Shown in pieces: positions 45,129-54,156 of a stretch of DNA of 64,000 nucleotides. This stretch comes from an endosymbiont of Lamellibrachia barhami (GTDB taxonomy: Bacteria; Pseudomonadota; Gammaproteobacteria; Chromatiales; Chromatiaceae): assembly GCF_011947365.2 (NCBI RefSeq), contig NZ_JAAVSH020000001.1:2210696-2274695 (forward strand), given 5' to 3'. Made by a program: the position numbers and the translations under genes. How positions within the stretch are numbered: position 1 is the first letter of the stretch; each line of letters opens with the position of its first letter. The notes below the pieces were generated by a model. The model was not told where the DNA came from. It was given only the letters and a program-made list of their open reading frames with translations, and did not search any database.

Positions 45129-45455
45129 TGGTTCCTGCCCTAACGTTGTAATAATAAGGGACGTACCACGGTTGTTAGTATGAGCTTCCGCTGGCTGTTC
45201 CTTCCAGTTTAGACCAAACCTGAGGGTCTGCTTCTGGCCTTAAGCGCTCATTTGGAACGGGTGGAAATCCCCTCCGGCGGTGAAAGCTGGCTGCTTGCCC
45301 CTTACTCAATCGTCCGCGGTCAGTGAATGCTCTACCGTCTTTAAGCATTCTCTTCGTTTGGCATTGGGCGGTGAAGTGGGGGATACTTCACAGTTGCCAC
45401 TCACCGCCGTGCTGCAGGGCCGGCGTAACGACCCTATCAACCTGGAGTCTGCAAG
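45129..45455. other. 327-bp gap upstream of the HMGL-like gene
   Basis: Contains the second TACCACGGTTGTTAG repeat (45164-45178). A short plus-strand frame at 45280-45474 has no family similarity and is not considered a gene. The interval probably includes the promoter of the next gene; no clear consensus boxes were found. Confidence 0.55.
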
Positions 45456-46421
45456 ATGTTTCGTAAAGAGCTGAAGGTCCTGGATTGCACAATCCGGGAC
45501 GGGGGCCTGATCAACAATTACCAGTTCTCGCTGGATTTCGTGAAGGCGGTATGGCGGGCGACCTGCGATGCAGGCGTCGATATTGTGGAGTTGGGCAAGA
45601 AGCTGACCGAGAGCGACGAGTACACCCGGGACAAATACGGCGCCTGGAACTTCTGCGACGATGACGACCTGCGGCGTGTTATCGACTCCCACGAGTGCGA
45701 AAACCCACCCCTGGTGGCGGTTATGTACGACGTGGGCCGGGTGGATATCCACAAACTGCAGCCGAGGGACCAAAGCCCCATCGATATGGTCCGCATCGCC
45801 TGCTATGTGCACCAGATAGATGCAGGCCTGGAGTTGGTGAAACGCTGCAAAGACTTGGGGTATCTCACCACCGTGAACATCATGGCCGCCTCTGCCGCCA
45901 TCGAAACCGAGCTGGTGGAGGGGTTACAGGAGGTCGATCAGACCACTGAGCTGGACTACCTCTACCTGGTGGATAGCTTTGGCGCCTTCTATTCTGAGCA
46001 GGTGACCTATTATCTCAAGCTGTACCAGAAATACGCGCCGAGCAAGGAGCTGGGTTTTCATGCCCACAACAACCAGCAACTGGCCTTTTCCAATACCCAG
46101 CAGGCGATCATCGATGGGGTCAACCTGCTTGACGCCACCATCAACGGCATCGGCCGTGGTGCCGGCAACTGTAACCTCGAGTTACTGTTGAACTTCCTTA
46201 AGAACCCGAAGTTCCACGTGCGTCCCATCTACAAGGTGATTCAGGAGGATTTCGTCCCCCTGCGGGAACAGATCGAATGGGGCTTCAACGACATCTACGG
46301 CATCAGCGGCCACCTCAACCAGCACCCACGCGATGGCATGAAGGTGCGCGGCAATCCGGCATTGAAGGACAAGTGCTACGATTTCTACCTTGAGTCCCTG
46401 CGCCTGGAGGGTGGGGATTGA
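45456..46421 (+). CDS. HMGL/DRE-TIM metallolyase family protein, 4-hydroxy-2-oxovalerate aldolase-like
   Basis: 321 residues. It opens VLDCTIRDGGLINNYQF, the DRE-TIM signature (here CTIRDGG) that binds the divalent metal and keto acid. A TIM barrel follows with FHAHNNQQLAFSNTQQAI (metal-ligand His pair) and NLLDATINGIGRGAGNCNLELLL (family loop). The family includes aldolases and HMG-CoA lyase-like enzymes. The substrate cannot be read from the sequence, and no partner dehydrogenase lies beside it. A bidirectional hairpin follows the stop. Confidence 0.8.
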   Translation: MFRKELKVLDCTIRDGGLINNYQFSLDFVKAVWRATCDAGVDIVELGKKLTESDEYTRDKYGAWNFCDDDDLRRVIDSHECENPPLVAVMYDVGRVDIHKLQPRDQSPIDMVRIACYVHQIDAGLELVKRCKDLGYLTTVNIMAASAAIETELVEGLQEVDQTTELDYLYLVDSFGAFYSEQVTYYLKLYQKYAPSKELGFHAHNNQQLAFSNTQQAIIDGVNLLDATINGIGRGAGNCNLELLLNFLKNPKFHVRPIYKVIQEDFVPLREQIEWGFNDIYGISGHLNQHPRDGMKVRGNPALKDKCYDFYLESLRLEGGD

Positions 46422-46422
46422 G

Positions 46423-46456
46423 AAAAACCAAGCGGGCGCCGTTCATGGCGCCCGCT
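46423..46456 (-). terminator. Terminator hairpin shared by the HMGL-like gene and msrA
   Basis: A perfect 10-bp stem AGCGGGCGCC/GGCGCCCGCT with a six-base loop between convergent genes. On the minus strand it is followed by TTGGTTTTT, making an intrinsic terminator for msrA. On the plus strand the T-run is weak. Confidence 0.8.
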
Positions 46457-46465
46457 GCATTATCA

Positions 46466-47062
46466 TCAATGACTTCCCCAAAGTGACTCCACCCGCTGAT
46501 CCCGCCGGCAGGCATAGCGGTAGTACTGATAGCGCACAGGGTTCTTGAGGTAGTAATCCTGGTGGTACTCCTCGGCGGGATAGAAGGTCGCAACAGGTTT
46601 CAATTCGACTTTGATCTGTTCTGCAAAAGGTTTGTTCTGTCTGATCCTGGAGAGTGACTGATATGCCGCTGCCTTTTGTTTTGACCCCCGGTAAAAAATA
46701 ACCGGCCGGTACTGTTCGCCGCGATCGCAGAACTGGCCATCGTCGCGGGTGGGGTCGATATGGCGCCAGTAGTAGTCGAGGATTTCTTCGTAGCTCACCC
46801 GCTTAGGGTCATAGATCACCTCAACCGCCTCGATATGACCGGAGTCGCCCATTGAGACTTCTTCGTAGGACGGCATATCCAGATGCCCATCTGTGTAGCC
46901 GGAGATTGCATCCACCACGCCGTCCAGTTTTTCGTAGTCGGACTCGACACACCAAAAACAGCCGCCGGCGAGGATCGCCGTCTCATATTGGGTGCTCTGG
47001 GCTTGAAGCGGCGGGGATAAAAGTACCGTGAGCATTGCGATGCTGGGTATGTGTTTGTTCAT
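46466..47062 (-). CDS. msrA: Peptide methionine sulfoxide reductase MsrA, exported form
   Basis: 198 residues. A cleavable signal peptide (MNKHIPSIAMLTVLLSPPLQAQ) precedes the MsrA core, so reduction of methionine sulfoxide should occur in the periplasm. The catalytic motif GGCFWCVESDYEKLDGV, the GYTDGH block, and YYWRHIDPT/YRPVIFY family stretches are present. The start is the ATG at 47062; a longer frame of 66 codons upstream has no family similarity. Confidence 0.92.
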   Translation of the reverse strand: MNKHIPSIAMLTVLLSPPLQAQSTQYETAILAGGCFWCVESDYEKLDGVVDAISGYTDGHLDMPSYEEVSMGDSGHIEAVEVIYDPKRVSYEEILDYYWRHIDPTRDDGQFCDRGEQYRPVIFYRGSKQKAAAYQSLSRIRQNKPFAEQIKVELKPVATFYPAEEYHQDYYLKNPVRYQYYRYACRRDQRVESLWGSH

Positions 47063-47243
47063 GGTTTCCTGTCTCTGCGCTGAATGAGGCGGGATCGGAG
47101 TCAAGTTTGACTGGGATTCCTCTACGTTAGAACGAAGAATAGTGGGTATGTTCAGAGAAACCATCACGATTTGATAACAATGGTCTAACAAGTCGAAAAA
47201 CAGAGGGTTTTTGTAAGAATAAACCCCACGGCTAGGTATCTGC

Positions 47244-48224
47244 TCACTGAATGGCAGCATAACGCGCCGCCCCCAGCAGGGCAGCCCGGTCGTTGAGGAT
47301 TACCTTTACCGGTATCGCTTCCATCAGATGGCGCATGCGGCCTTTGTCGAAAAAGGCTTTGAGGAAGATAGGTTGCTTGAGACGTTGCAGAATCCTCGGC
47401 GCGATGCCCCCGCCAAGGTAGACGCCGCTGGACGCCATTATCTTTAGGGCGTGATTGCCCGCCTCGCGTCCGTAGAGGTGGATGAAAAGATTCAGTGCCT
47501 CGTCACAGATCGGATCTTTTCTCGCCATGGCAGCGTTGGAGATGGCCGGGGCGCCGCCGAGTTTGTGCACCTCCTGTTTCAGCCAGCCGGGGGTGGGGGT
47601 GCGGCGGTAGGTGCGCAGAAAGCTGTGGATGGCCTCCAGCCCTGGGCCAGAGACCAAACGCTCCCAGCTGACATGACCATACTTCTCCGCCAGGGTTTGG
47701 TAGAGAGCGAACTCCAGTTCGTTGCTGGGGCTGAAATCGGTGTGGCCGCCCTCTGATGAGAAGGGCCGATGGACGCTGCCGTCCCAGTAGAGTCCGGCCT
47801 CTCCCAGTCCGGTACCGGCGGAGACGATGGAAGCGTTCCCCGGCTGGTCGGCCCTGCCGGGATTGAGCAGGTGGAAGTCTTTGGGGGAGAGCGCGCTTAT
47901 GCCCCAGGCGTTGGCCTCCAGGTCATTGATCAGCCAAGTGTCGTCGAAGCCGAAATGGTCGGTGATGGCGCGGGCGGTGATCTTCCATGGGAGATTGGTG
48001 GTCTCACAGCTCTGGTTGACCACTGGACCGGCGATACCGAAACAGGCCCGTTGAATACGCCAGGAGAAGTGCTCGCTGAAATCGTCGAGGATCGCCTCCA
48101 GCGAGTCGAAGTTCCGGCTGGGATAGGTGGATTCCAGCAGGGCCTCTCCCGGCCTGTTCTCTTCGATTCTGTATAACGCCAGACGTGTGTTGGTGCCGCC
48201 GATGTCGCCTGCCAAAACTTCCAT
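47244..48224 (-). CDS. glk: Glucokinase
   Basis: 326 residues. Phosphorylates glucose with ATP. The N-terminal phosphate-binding motif is LAGDIGGTNTRLALY. The conserved INDLEANAWGISAL, VSAGTGLGEAGLY and the substrate-binding SSEGGHTDF are as in bacterial Glk of the ROK-unrelated (Glk) family. The role is presumably in glycogen or sugar turnover. It is transcribed towards msrA, with a 181-bp gap that contains no other gene. Confidence 0.95.
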   Translation of the reverse strand: MEVLAGDIGGTNTRLALYRIEENRPGEALLESTYPSRNFDSLEAILDDFSEHFSWRIQRACFGIAGPVVNQSCETTNLPWKITARAITDHFGFDDTWLINDLEANAWGISALSPKDFHLLNPGRADQPGNASIVSAGTGLGEAGLYWDGSVHRPFSSEGGHTDFSPSNELEFALYQTLAEKYGHVSWERLVSGPGLEAIHSFLRTYRRTPTPGWLKQEVHKLGGAPAISNAAMARKDPICDEALNLFIHLYGREAGNHALKIMASSGVYLGGGIAPRILQRLKQPIFLKAFFDKGRMRHLMEAIPVKVILNDRAALLGAARYAAIQ

Positions 48225-48291
48225 TCAGATATGCCTTGTTCTAAGGATGTAAGACCATTCTAGCCTAGTCTCTATTCGGAAACCCATAACT

Positions 48292-48373
48292 CACCACGAA
48301 GAACACAAAGTGCACGAAGAAGGATTATTGCGAATCAATTTTTTGGCTTCGTGCCTTCGGGTTCTTCGTGGTG
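48292..48373. repeat. Inverted-repeat (CACCACGAAGAA) element
   Basis: A perfect 12-bp inverted repeat, CACCACGAAGAA (48292-48303) and TTCTTCGTGGTG (48362-48373), with internal GAAG/CTTCG-rich bases. It lies in the glk-uvrD gap. Elements of this ACGAAG type are dispersed in many proteobacterial genomes. Confidence 0.7.
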
Positions 48374-48427
48374 AAAAGGGGTTTCTTGGCGGATGCTGCG
48401 AAGGCAATAATTGATTAAGATAGGCGT

Positions 48428-50590
48428 ATGGATGTCTCCCCTATTCTCGATCCACTGAATGAAGCACAGCGTGACGCGGTCAGCGCCTCGGTAGGCAATA
48501 CTTTGGTGCTCGCTGGTGCCGGTAGCGGCAAGACCCGTGTCCTGGTGCATCGCATCGCCTGGCTGTTGACGGTGGAGGAGGCTACGCCCTGGTCGGTGCT
48601 GGCGGTGACATTTACCAACAAGGCGGCCAGGGAGATGCGTGGACGCATCGAGGCGCTGTTGGGTCAGCCCATCGGCGGCATGTGGGTCGGCACCTTTCAT
48701 GGGCTGGCGCACCGCCTGCTGCGAGCCCACTGGAAGGAGGCGGGTCTGCCTCAGAGTTTCCAGATCCTCGACTCCGACGACCAGTTCCGCATGATCAAGC
48801 GGATCCTGAAGAGTCTCGACCTGGATGATGCCAAGTGGCCGCCCCGGCAGGTTCAGTGGTATATCAACGGCAAGAAGGATGAAGGGTTACGCGCCCAACA
48901 TCTGGATGATGGCGGTGATCCCTACCAGCAGCAGATGATCCGCATCTATACCGAATACCAAGCTGCCTGTGAGCGTGGCGGGATGGTGGATTTCGCCGAG
49001 CTGCTACTGCGTGCCCATGAGTTGTGGCGCGACCGGGCCGATATCCTGCAACACTACCAGGCGCGCTTCCGTCATGTGCTGGTGGATGAGTTTCAGGACA
49101 CCAACGCAATCCAGTACGCCTGGCTGAAGCTGTTGACCAAGGGTCAGGACAACCTCTTCGTGGTGGGCGATGATGACCAATCGATCTACGGCTGGCGAGG
49201 CGCGCAGGTGGAGAATATCCGCAATTTTGAGCAAAACTGCTCCAATAGCCGTATGTTCAAATTGGAGCAGAACTACCGCTCTACCGGCAATATCCTCAAC
49301 GCGGCCAATGCACTGATCGGCAACAACCCCTCGCGTCTGGGCAAGCAGCTCTGGACGGCTGACGGCGAAGGCGAGCTGATCAATCTCTACTCTGCCTTCA
49401 ACGAGGTGGATGAGGCGCGGTTTGTCATCGAACGTATCCGCCAGTTCATCTCCGACGGCAACAGCCGCAGTGAATCGGCGATCCTCTACCGTACCACCGC
49501 CCAGTCGCGGCTCTTTGAAGAGGCACTGATCCAGTCGGCGATCCCCTACCGGGTCTATGGCGGGCTGCGTTTCTTCGAGCGCGCTGAGATCCGGGACGCC
49601 ATGGCCTATCTGCGTCTGCTCAATAACCCGGATGACGATGCCGCCTTCGAACGTGCGGTGAATATGCCGCCACGGGGGATCGGACCCAAGACCGTCGATG
49701 CGGTGCGGGCGCATGCCAGGGATTTCAACGTCTCTCTCTGGGTGGCGACCGCTGAACTGCTCAAAGGCGGCGCCATGCCCCGCCGGGCGGCCAACTCACT
49801 GCAGGGATTTCTCGATCTGGTCGAGGCGCTGCGGATCGATACTGCGGCCCTGGATCTGCCGGAGAAGGTCGAGCAGGTGCTGGCTGCCAGCCGTCTGCCG
49901 GAACACTTCGAGAAGAGCCGGGACGGCAAGGGGCAGGATCGCAAGGAGAATCTGGAGGAGCTGGTCAATGCCACCCGCCAGTTCGGTTACGAGGCCCACG
50001 CAGACGAGGAGATGGACGAGCTATCCGCCTTTCTCTCCCACGCCGCGTTGGAGGCGGGGGAGGCCCAGGGCGATCCCTTCGAGGACTGCGTGCAGCTGAT
50101 GACCCTGCACTCCGCCAAAGGGCTGGAGTTCCCTCTGGTCTTCCTGGTGGGTGTCGAAGAGGGGCTCTTTCCCCACAGTATGTCGGCAGATGACCCGGAG
50201 CGCCTGGAGGAGGAGCGGCGACTCTGTTATGTGGGGGTGACCCGCGCCATGCAGACGCTCTATCTGTGCCATGCCGAAAGTCGCCGTCTGCACGGGCAGG
50301 AGAACTATCCCCGCCCCTCCCGTTTCCTGCGGGAGATCCCCTCGTCACTGATGCGGGAGATCCGCTCCGGGCCTCAGGTCACCCAGCCCCTCTACAGCAA
50401 CCCGGCTCACGCTTACACCGATGAGTCGGTGGGTTTCAGTCTGGGTCAGCGGGTCATTCACCCCAAGTTTGGTGAAGGAGTCGTCCTGAATGCCGAGGGC
50501 CAGGGGCGCAGCGCCAGGGTGCAGGTCAATTTTGAAACCGAGGGCAGCAAGTGGCTGGTGGTCGCCTATGCGAACCTTTCGCCTTGTTGA
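48428..50590 (+). CDS. uvrD: DNA helicase II UvrD
   Basis: 720 residues, the same length as the E. coli protein. An SF1A 3'-5' helicase for nucleotide-excision and mismatch repair. Helicase motifs: LAGAGSGKTRVLVHRIA (I), TFTNKAAREM (Ia), VDEFQDTN (II), VGDDDQSIYGWRGA (III), LEQNYRST (IV), LMTLHSAKGLEFP (V) and VGVTRAMQ (VI). The C-terminal part includes a typical tail (VIHPKFGEGVVL). The start is the ATG at 48428. Confidence 0.97.
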   Translation: MDVSPILDPLNEAQRDAVSASVGNTLVLAGAGSGKTRVLVHRIAWLLTVEEATPWSVLAVTFTNKAAREMRGRIEALLGQPIGGMWVGTFHGLAHRLLRAHWKEAGLPQSFQILDSDDQFRMIKRILKSLDLDDAKWPPRQVQWYINGKKDEGLRAQHLDDGGDPYQQQMIRIYTEYQAACERGGMVDFAELLLRAHELWRDRADILQHYQARFRHVLVDEFQDTNAIQYAWLKLLTKGQDNLFVVGDDDQSIYGWRGAQVENIRNFEQNCSNSRMFKLEQNYRSTGNILNAANALIGNNPSRLGKQLWTADGEGELINLYSAFNEVDEARFVIERIRQFISDGNSRSESAILYRTTAQSRLFEEALIQSAIPYRVYGGLRFFERAEIRDAMAYLRLLNNPDDDAAFERAVNMPPRGIGPKTVDAVRAHARDFNVSLWVATAELLKGGAMPRRAANSLQGFLDLVEALRIDTAALDLPEKVEQVLAASRLPEHFEKSRDGKGQDRKENLEELVNATRQFGYEAHADEEMDELSAFLSHAALEAGEAQGDPFEDCVQLMTLHSAKGLEFPLVFLVGVEEGLFPHSMSADDPERLEEERRLCYVGVTRAMQTLYLCHAESRRLHGQENYPRPSRFLREIPSSLMREIRSGPQVTQPLYSNPAHAYTDESVGFSLGQRVIHPKFGEGVVLNAEGQGRSARVQVNFETEGSKWLVVAYANLSPC

Positions 50591-50636
50591 AACTGAGTGA
50601 AACAGCCCGCCGAATGGGCAGAACCTGGAGAAGTTG

Positions 50637-51722
50637 ATGAAACGCCGTGAATTTATAAAAAAAGTGGGTGCCGGCTCTTTGGTTGCAGGCGCGGCCCTTG
50701 CCGTTTCGCCGGTGGTGCAGGCAAAGGTGCAATTCAAATGGAAGATGGTTACCACTTGGCCGAAGAACTTCCCCGGCCTCGGTACTGGGGCGAACAATCT
50801 GGCCCAATTGATCACCGAGATGAGCGGTGGGCGTATCAAGGTTAAGGTCTATGGCGCAAAAGAGCTGGTGCCGGCGTTCGAAGTATTCGACGCAGTCTCC
50901 CGCGGCACCGCCGAGATGGGCCATGGCGCGGCCTACTATTGGAAGGGTAAGAGCGAGGCGGCGCAGTTCTTCTCCACGGTGCCCTTCGGCATGACGGCAC
51001 AGGAGATGAATGGCTGGTTGTACTATGGTGGCGGTCTCAAACTGTGGCGCGAACTCTACAAAAAGTTTGGCATGATCCCCGCCCCGGCCGGTAACACCGG
51101 TGTGCAGATGGGTGGCTGGTTCAACAAGGAGATCAACAGCGTGAATGATCTCAAGGGGTTGAAGATGCGCATCCCCGGCCTGGGCGGCGAAGTGTTGAAG
51201 CGGGCGGGTGGCACACCGGTCAATCTGCCCGGTGGTGAGCTGTTTACCTCACTCCAATCCGGCGCCATTGATGCCACCGAGTGGGTGAATCCTTACAACG
51301 ACCTCGCCTTCGGTCTCTACAAGGCGGCCAAGTACTACTACTATCCGGGCTTCCACGAGCCCGGCACCACGCTGGAGGCGGTCATCAACCAGAAGGCCTT
51401 CGATGTGCTGCCCAAAGACCTGCAGTCCATCGTGCTCAACGCCTGCAAGGTGGTGAATCAGGATATGCTGGCGGAGTACACCGCGCGTAATCCAGCAGCA
51501 CTCAAGACCCTGGTGGAGAAACATAAGGTCGATATCCGCAGCTATCCGAAGGATGTCATAGCGACCCTGCGTAAATACTCGGAAGAGGTGGTGCTGGAGC
51601 TGGCCGGCAAGGATGAATTCACCAAGCGGGTCTATGACTCCTACAGCGCTTTTCTGCAGGGAGCCCGTGAGTGGGGCGCGCTCTCCGATATGGCCTATCT
51701 CGACGCCCGCGACCGGGGCTGA
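50637..51722 (+). CDS. TRAP transporter solute-binding protein (DctP family)
   Basis: 361 residues. The N-terminus KRREFIKKVGAGSLVAGAALA resembles a Tat signal (RR followed by EFI and a hydrophobic run), then a periplasmic binding fold: FKWKMVTTWPKNFPGLG, AEMGHGAAYYWKGK, VNLPGGELFTSLQSGAIDATEWVNPYND. The partner dctQ/dctM genes are not in the window, so this is an orphan binding protein here. GGAG at 50627-50630 supports the ATG at 50637. The ligand, probably a carboxylate, cannot be assigned. Confidence 0.88.
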   Translation: MKRREFIKKVGAGSLVAGAALAVSPVVQAKVQFKWKMVTTWPKNFPGLGTGANNLAQLITEMSGGRIKVKVYGAKELVPAFEVFDAVSRGTAEMGHGAAYYWKGKSEAAQFFSTVPFGMTAQEMNGWLYYGGGLKLWRELYKKFGMIPAPAGNTGVQMGGWFNKEINSVNDLKGLKMRIPGLGGEVLKRAGGTPVNLPGGELFTSLQSGAIDATEWVNPYNDLAFGLYKAAKYYYYPGFHEPGTTLEAVINQKAFDVLPKDLQSIVLNACKVVNQDMLAEYTARNPAALKTLVEKHKVDIRSYPKDVIATLRKYSEEVVLELAGKDEFTKRVYDSYSAFLQGAREWGALSDMAYLDARDRG

Positions 51723-51751
51723 TCGGCAGCGCCAGATCCCAGGAATCAGAA

Positions 51752-51778
51752 CGTAGGGTGCAACCCGCGCACCCTGCG
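51752..51778. repeat. Short hairpin repeat abutting hemW
   Basis: CGTAGGGTGC (51752-51761) and GCACCCTGCG (51769-51778) form a near-perfect hairpin that ends immediately before the ATG at 51781. This GTAGGGTGC motif is a common dispersed palindrome. It leaves no ribosome-binding site for that ATG. Confidence 0.6.
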
Positions 51779-51780
51779 TT

Positions 51781-52938
51781 ATGGACACTCAGCATCAGAT
51801 GATCCCCCCTCCCCTCTCCCTCTATGTGCATATCCCCTGGTGTGTGCGAAAGTGCCCCTACTGCGATTTCAACTCCCATGCGGCGGATGGAGGCCTGGAT
51901 GAAGCCGCCTATGTGGAGGCGCTGCTGGCGGATCTGAGTGTCGATACAGCCAATCTTAAAGATCACCCGCTGCAGAGTATCTTCATCGGTGGAGGTACGC
52001 CCAGTCTCTTCTCCCCAGCGGCGATTCAGCGGTTACTGGTTGGCATACGGGAGCGAATCGATTGCCCTGAAGGCATGGAGGTCACCCTGGAGGCCAACCC
52101 CGGAACTCTGGAGGCTGAATATTACACCGGCTTTCGCGCGGCTGGCGTTAATCGTCTCTCCATTGGTGTACAGAGTTTTGACGCTGAAAGTCTGCGGATC
52201 CTGGAGCGGATACATGGCCTGGACGAAGCGATCAATGCGGTTGAGTCCGCAAAGACGGCCGGGTTCAAGCGCATTAATCTGGATCTGATGTTCGGCCTGC
52301 CGGGGCAGTCACTGGAGGCAGCCAGGCGGGACGTGGAGTTGGCGCTACAGCTCGATCCCGGTCACATCTCCTACTATCAATTGACCCTTGAGCCCAACAC
52401 CCGTTTCCATCATGCGCCCCCACAACTGCCGGATGACGACCTGATATGGGAGATACAGCAGCGGGGACAGGCGCAGCTGGCGGCTGGGGGATATGATCAG
52501 TATGAGATCTCCGCCTATGCCCGGCAGGGTGAAACGTGCCGCCACAACCTCAACTACTGGTCGTTCGGTGACTACCTGGGAATAGGCGCCGGCGCCCACG
52601 CCAAGATGACAGATAAGGCTGGCGGAATCAGACGCTCTTGGAAGATGCGGAGTCCTGGCGATTATCTGCAGGGACGTGCCGGTGGCTTGTTTACTCAGGG
52701 AGAGAAAACATTGGCGCCGGAAGAGCGGGTGCTGGAGTTTATGATGAATGGGATGCGCCTGTGTGAAGGCATCGAGATTGCGATGTTTGAAGCCCGTACA
52801 GGCTTGGATTTGTCGCGCATGAACCACGCGCTCGAAACGGCAGAATCACGGGGTCTGCTGGAGAGAGGTGAAGGACGCATCAGGCCGACTGAACTGGGTC
52901 AGCGCTTCCTCAATGATCTGTTGCAGCTTTTCACCTGA
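51781..52938 (+). CDS. hemW: Radical SAM heme chaperone HemW
   Basis: 385 residues (379 if started at the ATG at 51799, which gives MIPPPLSLYVHIPWC and matches the E. coli N-terminus). The radical SAM cluster motif CVRKCPYCDF binds the [4Fe-4S] and SAM. Typical family stretches are SIFIGGGTPSLF, GVNRLSIGVQSFD and SYYQLTLEPNTRFH. It is a heme-trafficking/coproporphyrinogen-oxidase-like protein; it lacks the second SAM-site features of HemN, so the chaperone assignment is preferred. Confidence 0.93.
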   Translation: MDTQHQMIPPPLSLYVHIPWCVRKCPYCDFNSHAADGGLDEAAYVEALLADLSVDTANLKDHPLQSIFIGGGTPSLFSPAAIQRLLVGIRERIDCPEGMEVTLEANPGTLEAEYYTGFRAAGVNRLSIGVQSFDAESLRILERIHGLDEAINAVESAKTAGFKRINLDLMFGLPGQSLEAARRDVELALQLDPGHISYYQLTLEPNTRFHHAPPQLPDDDLIWEIQQRGQAQLAAGGYDQYEISAYARQGETCRHNLNYWSFGDYLGIGAGAHAKMTDKAGGIRRSWKMRSPGDYLQGRAGGLFTQGEKTLAPEERVLEFMMNGMRLCEGIEIAMFEARTGLDLSRMNHALETAESRGLLERGEGRIRPTELGQRFLNDLLQLFT

Positions 52939-52961
52939 AAGCAAAAGATTTGGAGGGCAGG

Positions 52962-53264
52962 ATGAAAAACGACTATGTGCCGATAGCTTGTTTGCTGCAT
53001 GAGCAGTTTGAATATGCGGTACTCAAAAGGGCCTGGCTTGAGCTGGTTTGGCGGGATGAAATGGGGTTGGAGTTGCACGGCAAGCTGCGCCCAACCGACG
53101 TCTATACTCAAGCAGGGGCCGAATATCTGCAGGGGGTCACAGAGTTGGATGAGAGGGTGAAGATCCGCCTGGATCTGATCGGAGAGGCCCGCTGGAGTGA
53201 CAGCGGGGAGGCCTTTGAGGGTTGGGACAGGTCGGCGTGCCGGAAACCTGACAGCCAAGAATAA
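52962..53264 (+). CDS. rof: Rof-like Rho-binding antiterminator
   Basis: 100 residues. The start YVPIACLLHEQFEYAVLKRAW and the short beta-rich core resemble the ROF family (Rho inhibitor, YxPIxC... signature). GGAGGG at 52952-52957 is a strong ribosome-binding site for the ATG at 52962. Regulation of Rho termination would be the role. The assignment rests on the N-terminal motif and length. Confidence 0.6.
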   Translation: MKNDYVPIACLLHEQFEYAVLKRAWLELVWRDEMGLELHGKLRPTDVYTQAGAEYLQGVTELDERVKIRLDLIGEARWSDSGEAFEGWDRSACRKPDSQE

Positions 53265-53403
53265 TGCATGATAACACCATGATATTTAAGAGGTTCCCTT
53301 CTTGCAATCGACGCTATGATTAAATCTGGGAAGCAGGTTCTGCGACAAGGTAAGGGAGCCGTGGTAGTTTTTTACCATCTCAGGCGTTTTAGGTGCGACT
53401 CGG

Positions 53404-53760
53404 ATGAATAAGAATAATTTTGACACTATGGATTTTGATTCCATGCTTGCCGTGGCCAAGGAGCGTCCGGAGGATTTCGAACGCCTGCGTTTGGCGGCGA
53501 TCGACGAATTCATCGAGAGTGCCCCGGAGGAGCGCCGGCAGCGACTGCGTTGCCTGCAGTGGCGCATTGACCAGGTGCGTCGCAACCGTACCCCGTTGAG
53601 CGCCTGCCTGCAGATATCCCGCATGATGTGGGAGCAGCTTCATGGGGAGTTTGGTCTGCTCGCAAGAATCAGCGGATTGAAGGACAAACCCAGGACAGAT
53701 ACGACGGCGGGGCCTTGCTCTGCCAAAGTGATCGATTTCAGGGCCTCCGGCGGGCACTGA
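53404..53760 (+). CDS. DUF3135 domain protein
   Basis: 118 residues. The family pattern FDSMLAVAKERPEDFERLRLAAIDEFIESAPEERRQRLRCLQWRID, then NRTPLSACLQISRMMWEQLH, identifies a small DUF3135 protein common in gammaproteobacteria. Function is unknown. It lies between rof and rpmE. The 53265-53403 gap has no gene. Confidence 0.8.
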   Translation: MNKNNFDTMDFDSMLAVAKERPEDFERLRLAAIDEFIESAPEERRQRLRCLQWRIDQVRRNRTPLSACLQISRMMWEQLHGEFGLLARISGLKDKPRTDTTAGPCSAKVIDFRASGGH

Positions 53761-53891
53761 ATCTCCGCCTCTGCATCGCAAGTCCAGCGCGGCAATAGAA
53801 TGCTTGCCTATAGCGCCGGTTTCTTATATGATTGCGCGCCTTCTCCGCCCGGTATGGCGGTAATTTATAGTTTCAAGATAGTGGGTCTGAC

Positions 53892-54095
53892 ATGAAAGCG
53901 GATATCCATCCTAAGTACAATGAGGTCAAGGTCGTTTGCAGTTGCGGCAGCGAGTTTGTTACCCGTTCCACCTTGGCTAAGGAAGAGCTGCACGTCGAAG
54001 TCTGCTCTGCCTGCCACCCCTTCTACACTGGTAAGCAGAAGATGCTGGATACTGCCGGACGCGTCGACAAGTTCCGCAAAAAATACGGCCGTTAA
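53892..54095 (+). CDS. rpmE: 50S ribosomal protein L31 (zinc-binding form)
   Basis: 67 residues. [12 protein letters not shown], the CxC...CxxC Zn ligands (CSCGS near 16-20 and [12 protein letters not shown]), then the basic tail. This is the Cys-containing C+ type, so a zinc-regulated C- paralogue is likely elsewhere. A terminator-like hairpin follows at 54170-54194. Confidence 0.97.
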   Translation: MKADIHPKYNEVKVVCSCGSEFVTRSTLAKEELHVEVCSACHPFYTGKQKMLDTAGRVDKFRKKYGR

Positions 54096-54156
54096 TCTCG
54101 CCGCGTTGCCCGGTTCGCGGTCTGTGATCGCGCAGCTGGCGGACCAAACGAGGCAG

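Noticed and set aside
45280-45474. 64-codon plus-strand frame upstream of the HMGL-like gene
   Set aside because: No ribosome-binding site, no family similarity, and it overlaps the start of the real gene.
53920-54156. N-terminal extension of the nuclease frame across rpmE
   Set aside because: It lies in another frame over rpmE and has no SNase similarity; the ATG at 54157 begins a proper signal peptide.
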